A stretch of DNA of 64,000 bases from Acytostelium subglobosum LB1 (taxonomy: Eukaryota; Evosea; Eumycetozoa; Acytosteliales; Acytosteliaceae), in assembly GCF_000787575.1 (NCBI RefSeq), contig NW_012236530.1:1308734-1372733 (forward strand), in the 5' to 3' direction. The notes beneath the pieces were generated by a model, which was not told the origin of the DNA, ran no database searches, and saw nothing but the letters and a program-made list of their open reading frames with translations. Both the position numbers and the translations under genes were made by a program. Of this stretch, positions 50,264 to 63,001 are shown piece after piece (position 1 is the stretch's first letter; every line of letters starts with the position of its first letter).

Positions 50264-51534
50264 GCCTCAACCAACAACTAGTAGTTGTTAGTTGTTGTTG
50301 TTGAGTGACAGGCGGCAGAGTGTCGACATGTCCCGCTGTGTACCAGCAGAAGAGGTGGCTGGTGGATGGTAGGGTCGTGCTAGAGATAACTCTGCTCCTG
50401 CGCGCGCCAAGCAGGAATCCCCCAAGGTCCAACAGTAATTAAACACAGACAGTCTTATGCACTAACTATCCAACTAACCGTTGACGACTCGACTTTCAGA
50501 CTGACTGGCTGGCATCCTTGATCATTTGATCCATCACACCTAGTGACATCATGATCACCTTGCACTTGGGGAGATCCCCCATTGACGACAAACAGATACT
50601 CGCTTCAGCAGGACCTTATATTGGGAACCCATTGATGATGTGTGGATAGATAGATAGATAGTTGTTGACAACGAGTAGCACTCTATCTCATGGGCTGGGC
50701 AGTGTGTGGCAAGCCATGTCGATCGACTCACCGCCAGTCATAGGAATGGGCTGGGCTGAGCTGGCCTGGTTGGGTCTTCAACGACCAAACGATTGTCTAG
50801 CTTATGAGAAGCTAGATGTACTTGATGGTTCATTCCAGTCGACTCTACCTGGACTCAGTGATGTTCAAACTGCCAATGATTGGTTGATTGACCAACAACC
50901 GCAACACAACACATATTGTTGAACATCCGTCGAGCGTCATATGACCCTCGATCATCGCTTACAATGTACAAGCCTTTGATCCGCAATTGTATCAGCAAAG
51001 AGTTGGAAGGTGTGAGGGCCAGCACGCGATCCAGGATCATTATTGGGGAATTTTCAATCAACTCCACTACTCTTGCAAGGCGAAATTTGTGAACAGACAC
51101 CTAAGAGGCCCTCTGACTTGTCATGAAGGGGCGGGCCATCCCAGCCCAACCAACTCATATAGTTGTCCCCACCTACCCCTGTATACACTCATCTACCTAC
51201 CCATACTTGGACCGTGTACTTGTAAGTAAGTAACTAACTAGGTTTGATCAATCATGTACATGTATACGACCCATGACCAAACAGGACGATACAGATATTT
51301 GCGAAATGATGTTGGTTGAAGTGGACGTAGTCGAGGATTCAAGGAACATGATGTTTGGTATAGGCCCAACCAGATTACAATATCTGATCTGGCTTCCAAA
51401 CATTGTCGCGCTCAATCCATGAAGTATGTTTGATTAAGTGTATGAGACTAATCGAGTATTTATAACAACCCTGGAAGGTTTGTATTATTCATTAACTTAA
51501 CTTAACTTATATACACTTTACAAACATATAAAGA
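50264..51534. other. Intergenic region between rab6 and the discoidin-domain gene
   Basis: 1.27 kb, less AT-rich than other spacers (50640-51200). Open frames on both strands are short and match nothing I know; a decayed gene is possible. A TATA element lies near the right end. Confidence 0.45.
51457..51465 (+). promoter_or_regulatory. TATA box TATTTATAA
   Basis: 70 bp upstream of the ATG of the secreted discoidin-domain gene. Confidence 0.5.
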
Positions 51535-52124
51535 ATGAACACTGTTCGCTCTGCTATCCTTTTGCTCGTCCTCCTTGGCGTCGCCATGGCCCAGCCAGCC
51601 AACGTCGTCCCAGCCCTCTACAATGGAATGGTTTTCCTGAGATCCTCCCAGGACTACAACGCCGAACACGGAGTCGCCAACTCTGTTATGAACAGAGTCC
51701 CAGGTCAAGGTGCCGGATGCGTATGTACCCATAATACTATAGTCAATCCACCATACTTTGAAACTAACCACTTCATTTACCTCCCATTACATTCTTACAG
51801 TGGGCACCATACTCAATGAACACTAACCAATGGATTATGGCCAGCTCCATCACCCCATTCGGTGTCAAGGGAATTGCCATCCAAGGTAGATACGACTACG
51901 ACCAGTGGGTAACATCATTCCAGATTCACTACTCGCTCGACGGCATTAACTGGACCCAGATGTACAACGGTGGCAGCACCACCTTCTACGGAAACTCCGA
52001 CAGAAACACCCCAGTCTACATCAACTTCCCATCGACCATCACCGTCCGCAACATCCTCATCAAGCCATTGACCTGGTACGGAGGTATCGCCCTCAGATGG
52101 GAGGTCTTCATTCCATTCTTCTAA
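51535..52124 (+). CDS. Secreted single discoidin (F5/8 type C) domain protein (169 residues)
   Basis: Exons 51535..51720 and 51801..52124. A clear signal peptide (SAILLLVLLGVAMA, cleavage near A19) precedes one discoidin domain of about 145 residues. It matches the N-terminal domain of discoidin I and II: NTNQWIMASSITPFGVKGIA, GRYDYDQWVTSFQIHYSLDG, NWTQMYNGG, DRNTPVYINF, LTWYGGIALRWEVF. The canonical discoidins have a second, H-type lectin domain and no signal peptide; both differ here. A carbohydrate- or surface-binding extracellular protein is likely. Strong codon bias suggests high expression. The next gene starts only 47 bp after its stop. Confidence 0.93.
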
Positions 52125-52171
52125 ATACTTCCATATTGAAGTTGGACACAATAAACTTAGTAGTTACACCC

Positions 52172-53668
52172 ATGGTTGACATACCAACTATTGATCCTAA
52201 GATGGTTAGGCGAGTGATGGAAACTAGTTTGTTGTCAGCTGATCAGTTTCCAAAATGTCAGCTGATCAAAATAATGTCATGTGATGTGTCAGATGAGCAC
52301 TTTCGCCTCGAGAAAACAGATACAAAGATAGAGATACAAGTGATGTCTGGGAATGTTAGAAGTGCATTCAGGTCAGTATACACCTTTGGTGGCAAGATCA
52401 ACTGGTTCCCAGGCCACATGATCAAGGCTGCCAAACAACTCAGAGAGAGTATCAACAAAGTTGATGTAGTTCTAGAGATACGTGATGCTCGTGTATGTAT
52501 AATGATGATGATGTAGACGATGATTGTAGACGACACTAACAATGACACAATGAAGGCACCGATATCATCTGGAAATCCACTATTATATGATATATTGAAG
52601 CAATGGAAGGATCAGGATGGACTCAAGTCACACTTTATAGTCTTTAACAAGGCAGATCTGTCTAATCACAATCTTCAGAGTCGTATCAAGAGTCATTTTG
52701 AACAGTCATCAACATCATCGTCATCATTGCCATTGTCACCATCAGAGCTCAATCATCAGGTTAGAGTTGCATTCACTCAGTCGTCATCCAAACAGAACTC
52801 GGCTGCCACACAACATTCATCACATCCGCGTCATCCCTATCAAGTCATCAAGCAATCTGTACAGTATCACAACGACATGCTCTCCAAACTACAACAATCA
52901 AACGCCACACCTGCATCGGCTGCGCCCGTCAGCACTTCATGGATCGATCCCAGCAAGCTGAAGCGAGAGATCAACATGCTGGTGATAGGCGTGCCCAATG
53001 TGGGCAAGAGTTCACTGATCAACGCGATACGCACGGCTTGCAAGCTGACCAAGGCGGCCAAGACTGGCGCGCTACCTGGTGTCACTCGCCAGTTCAGTGG
53101 GTTCCGAGTGTCGGACGACCCTCCCGCATTCCTCGTCGACACGCCCGGCATCATGATACCGGGTGTTCAGGAGGACAACGAACGTGCGCTTAAGCTCGCA
53201 TTGATTGGCGCCATTTCAGAGAAGGGAGTGTCCAACCAAGACGTTGCGGACTACCTCCTGTTCAAGCTGAATCAACTGAACAACACAACCTATGTCAAGC
53301 TGCTGGACATTCCCGATGGACAACCAACAGACAGGATATCAGAGCTGTTGGAACATGTATGTCGACATCAAAAGTTCTACCAGACATCCAAGACTGGCGA
53401 TGCTACACCAACTCAATCATCTAGACATTCATCGAGACAATCATCACCAAGACAACAACAACAACATGTTGAACAACAGCAGCCTCTTCAGCATTATGAC
53501 TTTGAACAAGCATCAAGGTACTTTATCAACATGTATCGCAATGGCAAGTTTGGCAACTTCTGTTTGGACAAGATATCCGATGGATCTGTGGCAGCAGCGG
53601 CTACCACGACCACTCCATTGACTGGCGACAGCAATAGTGAACAGAAACAGGAAATAACACCGGCTTAG
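52172..53668 (+). CDS. mtg1: Mtg1/RbgA-type circularly permuted GTPase (477 residues)
   Basis: Exons 52172..52492 and 52556..53668. The GTPase motifs occur in permuted order: G4 FNKAD first, then G1 GVPNVGKSS (about residue 250), G2 region PGVTRQ and G3 DTPG. The entry motif INWFPGHMIKAAKQL and the helix-rich tail (ASRYFINMYRNGKFGNFCLD) are those of Mtg1, which assembles the mitochondrial large ribosomal subunit. Low-complexity Ser/His/Gln inserts lie between G4 and G1 and near 400. The ATG at 52172 gives about 70 residues before the conserved region, enough for a targeting peptide. The frame is also open upstream through an ATG at 52097 inside the end of the discoidin gene. Confidence 0.92.
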
Positions 53669-53927
53669 TTATGTTCTTATGTATATGTATCGTTGGGGTT
53701 ACCATCGTTGTATCCTGTTTTATTAAGATGGATGGATGTGAAAGGGTCTGCTTGAGTAGCAGTGTGGCGTTGGAAGGAGGAGTTGGAGTTGGAGTTTGAG
53801 TTGGAGTTGCGTTGGAGGAGGGATGTTGGAAGTAGGAGTGTTGCTCGCGCGCTTGTTAAAGTTGATGTGTATGTGTGATTGATGCGCTTGATTGATTAAA
53901 ATAATGTACGAATGAACATTCCGAGCT

Positions 53928-55564
53928 TTAGAGCTTTGGACCAGCGGCGAGGACCTCAGCTGGGGCCTTATCTTGGTACTTCTTGAAGTTCTCAATGAAG
54001 AGACCAGACAGCTTGTGCAGGGTCTGAGTGTACTTCTCCTTGTCGGACCAGGTGTTGGCTGGCATGAGGATCTCAGCTGGCACGCCTGGGCAGGACTGTG
54101 GCACGTGGAGACCAAAGACGTCCATTGGGGTGGTTGGAACCTTCTCCAGCTCGCCAGAGTGGATGGCGTCGATGATGGCACGGGTGTATGACAGACGGAT
54201 ACGCGAGCCAATGCCGTAGGAACCTCCGGTCCAACCGGTGTTGATGAGCCAGGCGGTGGCGTTGTGGTTTCTGAGCTTCTCGGCAAGCATCTCGGCGTAC
54301 TTGGTTGGATGCCATACGATGAATGGCTCACCGTAGCATGAGGAGAAGGTGGCGGTTGGCTCGGTGACTCCGACCTCGGTACCGGCAACCTTGGCGGTGT
54401 AACCCTGGATGAAGTGGTACATGACCTGCTGGGGAGTCAGCTTGGACACGGGTGGCAGAATACCAAAGGCGTCACAGGTGAGCATGATGATGTTCTTTGG
54501 ATGGTTGTTGGACATGGCTGGGAACTTGGTGTTGGGGATGAACTCCAGTGGGTAGGCGCAACGGGTGTTCTCGGTGATGGACACATCGTGGTAGTCGACC
54601 TTTCTGGTGATTGGGTTGTAGACAACGTTCTCGAGGACGGCACCAAAGCGGATGGCGTCAAAGATCTCGGGCTCCTTCTCGCGCGACAGGTCGATGCACT
54701 TGGCGTAGCAACCACCCTCGATGTTGAACACTCCGGTCTCGGTCCAGACGTGCTCGTCGTCTCCAATGAGGAAACGGTGTGGGTCGGCAGAGAGTGTGGT
54801 CTTGCCAGTGCCAGAGAGACCAAAGAACAAGGTGACGTCTCCAGACTTGCCCTCGTTACAGCTAGAGTGCAGTGGCAGCACTCCGTTCTTGGGCATCAAG
54901 TACATCATGATGGTGAGGATTCCCTTCTTCATCTCACCGGCGTACTGGGTGCCGAGGATGACCATCTCACGACGCTTAAAGTCCAGCGAGACACTGGTGG
55001 CGGACGACATGCCCTTGGTGTAACGGTTGGCTGGGAACTGACCAGCGTTGTAAATGGTGTAGTCGGGCTCGCCAAAGTTCTTGAGCTCCTCCTTGGTGGG
55101 GCGGATCAACATGTTGTTCATGAAGAGGGCGTGGTAGGCGAGGGTGCAAATCACTCTGACCTTGATGCGGTACTTGGGGTCCCAGCCGGCAAAGCCGTCG
55201 ATGACGTACAGCTTGTCCTGGGTGTTCAGGTAGTCGATGGCACGCTCACGGTTGATCATGAACGACAGGTCGTCAAGGGCAATGTTGACCGGTCCCCACC
55301 AGATGTCGTTGAAGCTGTCGGCCTCGCTGACGATTCTCTTGTCCTTTGGGCATCTGCCAGTCTTGGCGCCGGATCTCGTGATCAGAGCACCGGTGCTTGT
55401 AATAGCTGAACCAGTCTCAAAGGCCAAGGCCTGCTCGTAAAGCACTGGCACTGGTGGGTTATGGAAGATAGTGTTGGCCTTTGTAAAGTGCTCGTCAAGG
55501 TGCAAGCTGTCGACTTGTGCATCTGTTTGTTTGAAAGAGAGATAAGAAGAAGAAGAATGGTTAG

Positions 55565-55599
<35 letters not shown>

Positions 55600-55719
55600 G
55601 CTCGTTGTATACATACCAAGAGAGTCGGCATGGGTGTGACCTGGGGAGGAGGGTGGTGGGACGTCGGCGGTAGAGGCCTGGAGGGACTTGGCGATGGATT
55701 CCTTGGCTTGTTGATTCAT
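53928..55719 (-). CDS. pckA: Phosphoenolpyruvate carboxykinase, ATP-dependent (565 residues)
   Basis: Exons complement(55617..55719) and complement(53928..55522), with a 94-bp intron full of CAAT (sense). The product is a full ATP-type [42 protein letters not shown], the active-site and P-loop segment [37 protein letters not shown], and the tail. It converts oxaloacetate and ATP to PEP and CO2, the gateway to gluconeogenesis in starving amoebae, in the cytosol. The N-terminal exon adds a Ser/Pro-rich leader of 34 residues. High codon bias. Convergent with mtg1, 259 bp apart. Confidence 0.97.
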
Positions 55720-58700
55720 GGCTTAAGGTAGTAACTAATGAAGTATAGTAGTAGTAATAATATAACTATTTGTTGATGAAGTGATAGACACAACAAATTG
55801 AACAATGATGATGTGTGAGTGGTGTGGATGCAGTAAGTACTGACTTGTTAATATCAGATACTGCGTGGCTGACCAATTGGGAAGGAAGGGAAGTCAGTGA
55901 GTGTGTGTATGGGGAGACCTCGTCTGTCTTCGTTTAATTTACGCTCATGCACTCATTCATTCATTCACTCACTTCAATAGCATCGGGTTTTTGAAATTTA
56001 CTTTCATGAACACATACTTCACTACAAGCTCGTTAGTCCTTTCCTTTTTTATAATTTTGACAATTTCTTTGGTATTTTTTTCGAGGTCCCCGAATGCACC
56101 TCAATAGTTCAAATGTGGGGTTCGGGGTCATCCCTTTCCACTCTTGTCCCATGTTCGGGCATTGGCAGCACCTTATCATTTACTCAGTGTCAACAACTGT
56201 GTTGTCCGTATCCCATTTCCATCCCCATCCCTTGAACTCTGCATCATCATACTCCCAAGTAGGTGCAATTATTTGGGAACTCTCAAGTTTAATTGATTTC
56301 AAGTGCAAAGAAGGTTATCTCTGTCTCTCATGATGTGCAAAACCTACCTTGGTTAATATCATCACCGAGCCGGATCCAGAATCCGAATGTCCAGTTAATC
56401 AATCAATCGACCAATCAATCAATCAATCAATCAATCAATTCAATAATCAATCAATGAGAACTAAGTTATCCCTTTACATTTATCTATGTACATCAGATTA
56501 GAAAACTAACGAATGAACTTGAACTTAGAGTCCAACTCTACGATGGGACAACTAAAGTTGAAAAGTGATGACTTTGTTATGGCCATCATGTGCCACTCTT
56601 AAAGATTGTCTGTCGACCTTTCGTTGGAAACCCAGGGAAAGAATGAGAAGGTACCTTCTACATTTGGTCCGATGGTCGTTCAATGAAGGATCTGGTATAA
56701 TCTTTAAGTAAAGTACATCATGAGCCACAAGTGACCCAAACAATGCCTGATCAACAGGACCAAAGTTTCATAGCATTCATTGATTGATTGATGGATGGCC
56801 GATGAATTGGGCACGTGAGTTTTAAACAGGGCAGCCAGTCAAATCGTCAGAATGGCTCCTCATCTTTCAAGGATACGAGATATCATTCAAACCGTCGTCG
56901 GTATTGCAATGACTTGTTGTGCCTCGCCATCTCATGTCATTCCATGCCTCGCAATGGCCTTGCCACGGCCAGCCTATCCTCCGTTTCTTGCTAAGAGTGT
57001 GGTTCTAAACCACAAGGTGTCCAAAGCAAGAATAGATGATGGAGATATCTCCAAAGATGTCTCAAGACATGGTATTTATGTGTACTTGACTTTGTTTAGA
57101 GTCCAAACGGTCGAGCTGAATCACCTAGGGTGACCGACTTCGACTGGTGATCCACTCAACACAACTGCCCTGAAGCGCAGTGCACTGCTCAACCCTAACC
57201 TCCCGCGTCAATGCCAATGCGGTCCTCCGCCCCCACCCAAGATGATGGGTCAATCACAGATAATCCATCTATTTATTTATTTACCTCGAGATATCTAACA
57301 CTTTTTTTTTTAGCTCCCCCCAAGCCCTCATTCTAGATCAATCCATGAAGTTGGTTGTTTGAGTCCTTGGTGGTCCACCATCAATGACCACACAAAACAC
57401 ATACACATTTAATTATTTATGTGTTTTGTGGTTGGTGATGCAGTTGATTATTAATTATTTTATGTTACGATTGACGCAACCCGTGAAGGACAAAATGAAA
57501 AATATCTGGTCTGTGCAGAAGCCGCGGCCTGCCATGGATTGGCCACTCAATTGATCAATGTACGGAACGGCCATGCACGCGACGTGATATATTTTATATA
57601 TATCGTCATCTGTCCTATGCGTTGCTCTGTTCAGTGCAACAAACCTACCAAGTTGGACGCATTTCGCTGTCGCCTTAACCAATCCGGTGCGGAGAGCTAC
57701 TAGGATCGCTACCATCACCACATCCAAAAACAACCCGGGCAGGCCGGCCTAAACGAGCCCTCAACAAGTGTCCAATCCATCGACCTGGCCATCATCTCAC
57801 TGGCCAGATCATCCTCAGATGGCAGTGATCCAACCCACCATCTGTAGTGGGCCTTGTTCCCGACCAAACGGTTTAGAACAGGCCGGGCCTTGCTTTGAAT
57901 GATCAACTACTGATCTTTGGTTGTTTGTTTGTTTGGCTGTTGGTTTGCTTGCTTGTTGATGATGGTACATCGGATCTGATGTGTCAACCACTTGTATAAA
58001 GGTTGCTTTGAGCAGGAATCCGCATTACTTACTTTAGTTAACTCAACTTACATTCTTTGCTTGCCTTACAACAACCACCAACAACAACTAAGTTATTATT
58101 ATTTATTCAGATACCGTCATATCATACCCTTATTATCTCTGTCTCTTATTCTTATCTCTTTTACTTAAGGTAATTAGGTTAATAACAACTATGCACTCCA
58201 TCTCCTCCACCTCAACTTCACCTTCATCCGCATCCACATCCACATCAGTCCAGTCTTGTCCAATCCATTAACACAACATTGATTTGGTATCCTTTGTTGG
58301 CAAGTCAATCTTTGCCCAACAAGGTAATTAAATCGTTGCATTAATGTATATATTAGTTGTACACTACCTACTTTGTACTGTTGTTGTCGTTGATCACAAC
58401 ACACACTCACACATTCAATCAATCAATCAATCAAGTTAATCACTCAATCTCCACCTCTTAACTCATTGTTAAGTGTGATGTCTTTGTTCTTATGAGTGAA
58501 TGTGTGTGCTTGTTCTCTGTTCTGTATTGAGTTTGTGAGCAAACGAATGTGATGGGTGAGTGTGGACACACAATCACATCACTTCTCCGCAACACACCCC
58601 TCAATCACATTCAATCACCCACCATCTACTACTACTACTACTTAGGACAACACACACTCAATTAATAATGATCAACAGTAAGACACACCCAAGAGTGATG

Positions 58701-61652
58701 ACCACTCCATTTATTCGATCACCATCCAACCAACTCTCTCTCACTTATATATTTATAACATGTTCATCGAACAACCCGGCATTCCCATTCATTCTGCATC
58801 CATCACCTTGGAATGATTGATTGATTGATTGATTGATTTAGTGTTCATCCACATACATAGTCGTCATCACCAAATTGTGTGAGTGAGACAGACTGACAGA
58901 CAGTGTCCTCCAACTCACTCACTCAATCAACAACATCAACATTTATATCTATTACCTCTACAACCCTCAACACGCACCCACACACAATACACTTCTCTCG
59001 ACGTCTCGCATCTCTCCCATCACTTCCAGTGATCAGTCTTGAGTGATGCGCGTGTGATTGAGTGTGGTGTCGTTTGTGTTGGAGAGTGATTGACACTTGT
59101 CCAGACGGCCCCTCCCATGCCATGCCATCCATTGTATGCAATACAACCACTCGTTTGTCCATATGCTTGACATAAGTGGAAGTAGTAGCAGAAGTTAGTA
59201 TAGTATATGCCAAATTTATACTATCGTTGTTGGGAGGACAGTCTATAATTGTTTGTTTTGTTATGTTTTATTGAGTGATTGATTCATTTAAGTTGTCTTT
59301 GGTGTTTGTGTTGTAATTGTTGTTGAAACTCCAGCCAGAGCAATCCAACGCAAATATCATCAACTTCATCATCATCATCATCATCACCTTAACATCATCA
59401 TCACTATCCAAGTTAAACAATAAGTTTTATAACTTATTACTTATCCTATTTATTTATTTATTTATTATTTATTTATTTATTAATTAATTACCATTAAGTT
59501 CCTTTATTTATTATTTATTATTTATTATTTATTATTTAACATTTTCTCCCTGTTGTATCACAATCCAATCACCAATCAACAAAATCATTCGCCAATCATT
59601 CAATCCATCCAATCAATCAATCACACCCACATCAATTATCATAATTCTACGCACCAAATCTATAAATCCATCTGTCTTCTTTTGTGTCGTTTCCGGGGGG
59701 TCAACCATCAGCTCGCAACAAGGACTCGAAGCGGTCCACATACCCAAGCCCCATTCCCTATATTTATCTCAAACTGCGAAGTCAAGATATTGAAGATAGG
59801 CCGCGTACTCATCCATCCGTCCCCATTTCTTAAACCAAACCTCTCCCCTTGTCTCAGTGTAACTGCAGCCAATCAACAGACGACCATCATCTTCATTCTA
59901 GAGCACTTCACTCATATCGATCAATTGTTTGTTTGCACCGCTACTCAATCCATTGGATAAGAACCCTCGCATCTGGTCCAGCCAAGCCAACTACATCAGA
60001 GACATCTAATCACTCTCACCCAAAGTCATCACTTTACTCGAAAGACCATAAGAGGTAAATATAGATATAGCCAACGACTTAGTCGTTCGGTAGTACAATA
60101 CATCACCCATCTACCATCAACTTCCACCACATCCTCATCCACATCCAAGCAAACAAACACTTCCCCATCCCATCACCCAACTTGAAATGTTAATTAATTA
60201 ACATGGCGAGAGTGCACGCTATACATCCGCGGATCGTCGTTGAGCTTTTGGCTTGGGTCCCTGAGAAGGCTGATTGGCCCCCAAAAAAAGCCTCATCTGC
60301 CCAGGGCCCACACCCCAACCCATCACCAAAATTCACCCGAAAACACAAATCACTCAACTCGATCAGAACCACGCCCCACCAATCAAACATACGCGACTTG
60401 TACCATGCTATGCTCCACCATCATTCATGCCATCACCCGCACTCCACGTCTGTCCTTACATCGTCATCCTTGTGATTTATGATAAAGTGATTGCGACGGC
60501 CGGACCTTTGGCCCACTGATCGCCAATCACTACAAATTAATTAAGGATATCTCCCCGCAAAGATAGCCTTGAATAGATCACCCCAATCAGGACCTCTCAA
60601 ATCTCAACCGTTGATTGAACCCTTGTGTACTTGTGTGTTGTGTTGTTTGTTCGACGAATGACCATAGCCGTCCCGACTCCACATCGCTCGACGACGGCTA
60701 CATCCATGTCGCGCCCTCCATTCTATTTAAATATTAATATTTTTGTTGTTGGCGCTGTCAAGGATGCGCGCTCGGTCCTAACTGTTGTGGAACCAGCGCC
60801 CACCGTTTGGCATGAGGTGGTAGCGATGCTCAACACAACAAAGCCTCGCTTAAGCTCGACCTGATCAAGCTGTATTGTATGCTTGAACAACATTACTTGA
60901 TTCATTCATTCATAATTCTTTCATTCATCAGTCAATCATTAATTACTTGTTGTCAACAGATCTATTCCCTATTTCAAATCACTATCTCATATATCACCAT
61001 CACTCAACACACCACACAATCAAGAGTCTCAATCAATTAATTAATCAATCAGTCCAGAAGAAGGAAGCCCAACACACACCCTAGTACACACACTGTTGTT
61101 GATCAATCAATCACAATCACAATCACACACAACTACCACACACACATAACACATACACCCTTTCAGGCAAAACGCCCCATTTGAGGCCTACACAACCATC
61201 AGAGGAGCGTGTCCTTTCCACAAGTCGCTGATATACATCTTCCAACTCGAGTTGTGTGTGTTTCCATTCATCCAACAACCTAAGGTTCAACCTTGGCCGG
61301 ATGCCAATAGCTCCACCTATCCTTCATATATCCCAATTCATCTGATTGATTGATTGATTGCCACACCAACAAATCATTCATTCAATTTCACCCATATATA
61401 TACATCATCCATCTCTTTCCACTTCCACCTTCCACATCCACCCAACCTGCTCGCTTGCCTACAGACATCCCCCTACCCCATCTCTTCAAATTAATTAACA
61501 TAACATATTAGTTAGTCCAGACAGTCAGTCAGTCAGTCAGACCTATATTCCAGTCAATCAATCCAAGTCCAGTCCACGACCAACTTGCCAGTCTACTTCC
61601 AACAACACTACATTATCAAACACATATACACCAACCAACCAATCTACCAACC
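55720..61652. other. Nearly 6 kb without a recognisable protein gene
   Basis: Contains CAAT runs (56398-56445, 58415-58435), ATTG runs (58815-58838, 61345-61360), a TTTA-rich block (59445-59540), TCATCA (59365-59385) and long CA/CAC-rich stretches from 61000. Open frames at 56094-57133, 57455-57906 and 60190-60905 are short and match nothing I know. A TATA motif sits at 57995. The right 3.6 kb may be the long regulatory region and leader of the gene at 61653. A small RNA gene could be hidden here; I see none. Confidence 0.5.
57995..58001 (+). promoter_or_regulatory. Candidate TATA box TATAAAG
   Basis: TATAAAG followed by pyrimidine/AAC-rich leader-like DNA to 58190, where an ATG opens a 25-codon Ser/Thr-rich frame (58191-58268). 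It may mark a transcript start, coding or not. Confidence 0.3.
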
Positions 61653-63001
61653 ATGGAAATATTACCTCAGAACAGTTACCTCTACCATCTGGCACCTGGC
61701 GCAGGCTCTAGCCTGAAGCTGCAACACCTGGCGGCCAACCCTTTCACTACGACATCGGCCGGCTCGTCATTTGGCGCCGCTTCCGTCACCTCGTCTCCAT
61801 CTAAATCGTTTAGCAACAACAGCAACTCTACATCGACCACGCCAACGTCCAACTCACCATCGCCCTCGCCCAACTCAATGATCTCGGCCAACATGACCTG
61901 GAGAAAATGCTGCACCAATTCCTCTTGTCTACTTTGCACCAAGGGCACTCCCAAGTGCCTGTGCATGAACCACCCCTCGTGGACATTGATCCTTCGCGTC
62001 GTCTTCTTCGCGCTGGCCAAGATCCACCCAGACAAGGAGTACTTCAACTTAAAGAAGGAGGTGTACGTCTACCTCAACGACCATTGGGAGATCCTCTCGC
62101 CAACTCAGGCTCAGTCCGCCAACTGGAAGCGCCAAGTCCAGGACGCTCTGTCACACTCCCGTTTCTTCCGCTCGGGTCGCCACACACTCCGCTGCAATGG
62201 ATACTGGCAACTGAAGATCCTTTGCAACCCATGGACCTACAACAGCTCCAAGCAGTTTGAGGCACTCCGTTTCGAAGACATCCAGCCACACTCTCCATAC
62301 TCCCCATCCTTCCTCTCATCACAATCATCCTCTCCAGTCCTGTCCTCTGAGATCCCCTGGAGGTTTGAGACCATCTCCTTCGCTTCCTCTCCCAGAGATA
62401 GTATGTATCATCACACTAGTTCGATGCACTCAATCAATCAATCAAATGTCTAATATATATACAACTTCCAGACAAATATGTAACAGTAGATAAGATGGAC
62501 ATTAAGAAACTGCTAAGCTGCAACAACTCTGACTCTGACATTGAGCAGGAATACGAAGTGTCCTCGCCTCTGAGTTCAGAGAGTGGCGCCAGCAGCAGTG
62601 GTGGTAGCACAGTCCACGCCATCGCTCATTTCAACGCCAACGCCAACTACAACATCAACGCCCATCACGCAATCCAGCCACAACAATACAACGCATCGTC
62701 ATCATCATCATCGTCGCCAAGCAACACATTCAGCACACCAAGCAACTTTAAATTCATCAACAGTGCCAGCAGTGCCAACAAGAAGCCACGTCTCGACCAT
62801 GGCTCATCACCATCATCGTCTCCACGTGTGGCCGACGCACACTTCTTGGCCAACCTGTCCAGTCTGCCCTGCACGCTGCCCCTGCAACTGCACCAGCTGC
62901 CGTCCAAATCACCACTGTCCAAGGGTGACCGTCACGACTTTGACGAGATAGTGTCCTCCAAGATACACCAGATGAAGTCTATCCTCAACTGTACAGACTA
63001 G
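61653..63001 (+). CDS. Candidate winged-helix transcription regulator (425 residues)
   Basis: Exons 61653..62400 and 62472..63001. Residues 25-80 are Ser/Thr/Asn/Pro-rich. Residues about 84-103 form a Cys cluster (CC...C..C.....C.C). A compact conserved-looking domain follows (about 105-195): HPSWTLILRVVFFALAKIHP, FNLKKEVYVYLNDHWEIL, NWKRQVQDALSHSRFF, TLRCNGYWQLK. The pattern of three helices and a C-terminal wing with G-x-W is that of a winged-helix fold. The C-terminal half is disordered, with Ser runs and a basic KKPRLD nuclear-localisation-like site. DNA binding is inferred; I do not recognise the orthologue. The long upstream region fits a developmental regulator. Confidence 0.7.

Noticed and set aside
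50855-51100. 81-codon minus frame with a protein-like look
   Set aside because: No recognisable family, splice context or promoter; could be a decayed gene but evidence is too thin.
54414-55409. 331-codon frame antisense to pckA
   Set aside because: Val/Gly/Leu-rich mirror of a conserved enzyme gene with strong codon bias.
58191-58268. 25-codon Ser/Thr-rich frame after a TATA-like motif
   Set aside because: Too short and low in complexity to call a gene; kept only as context of the TATA element.
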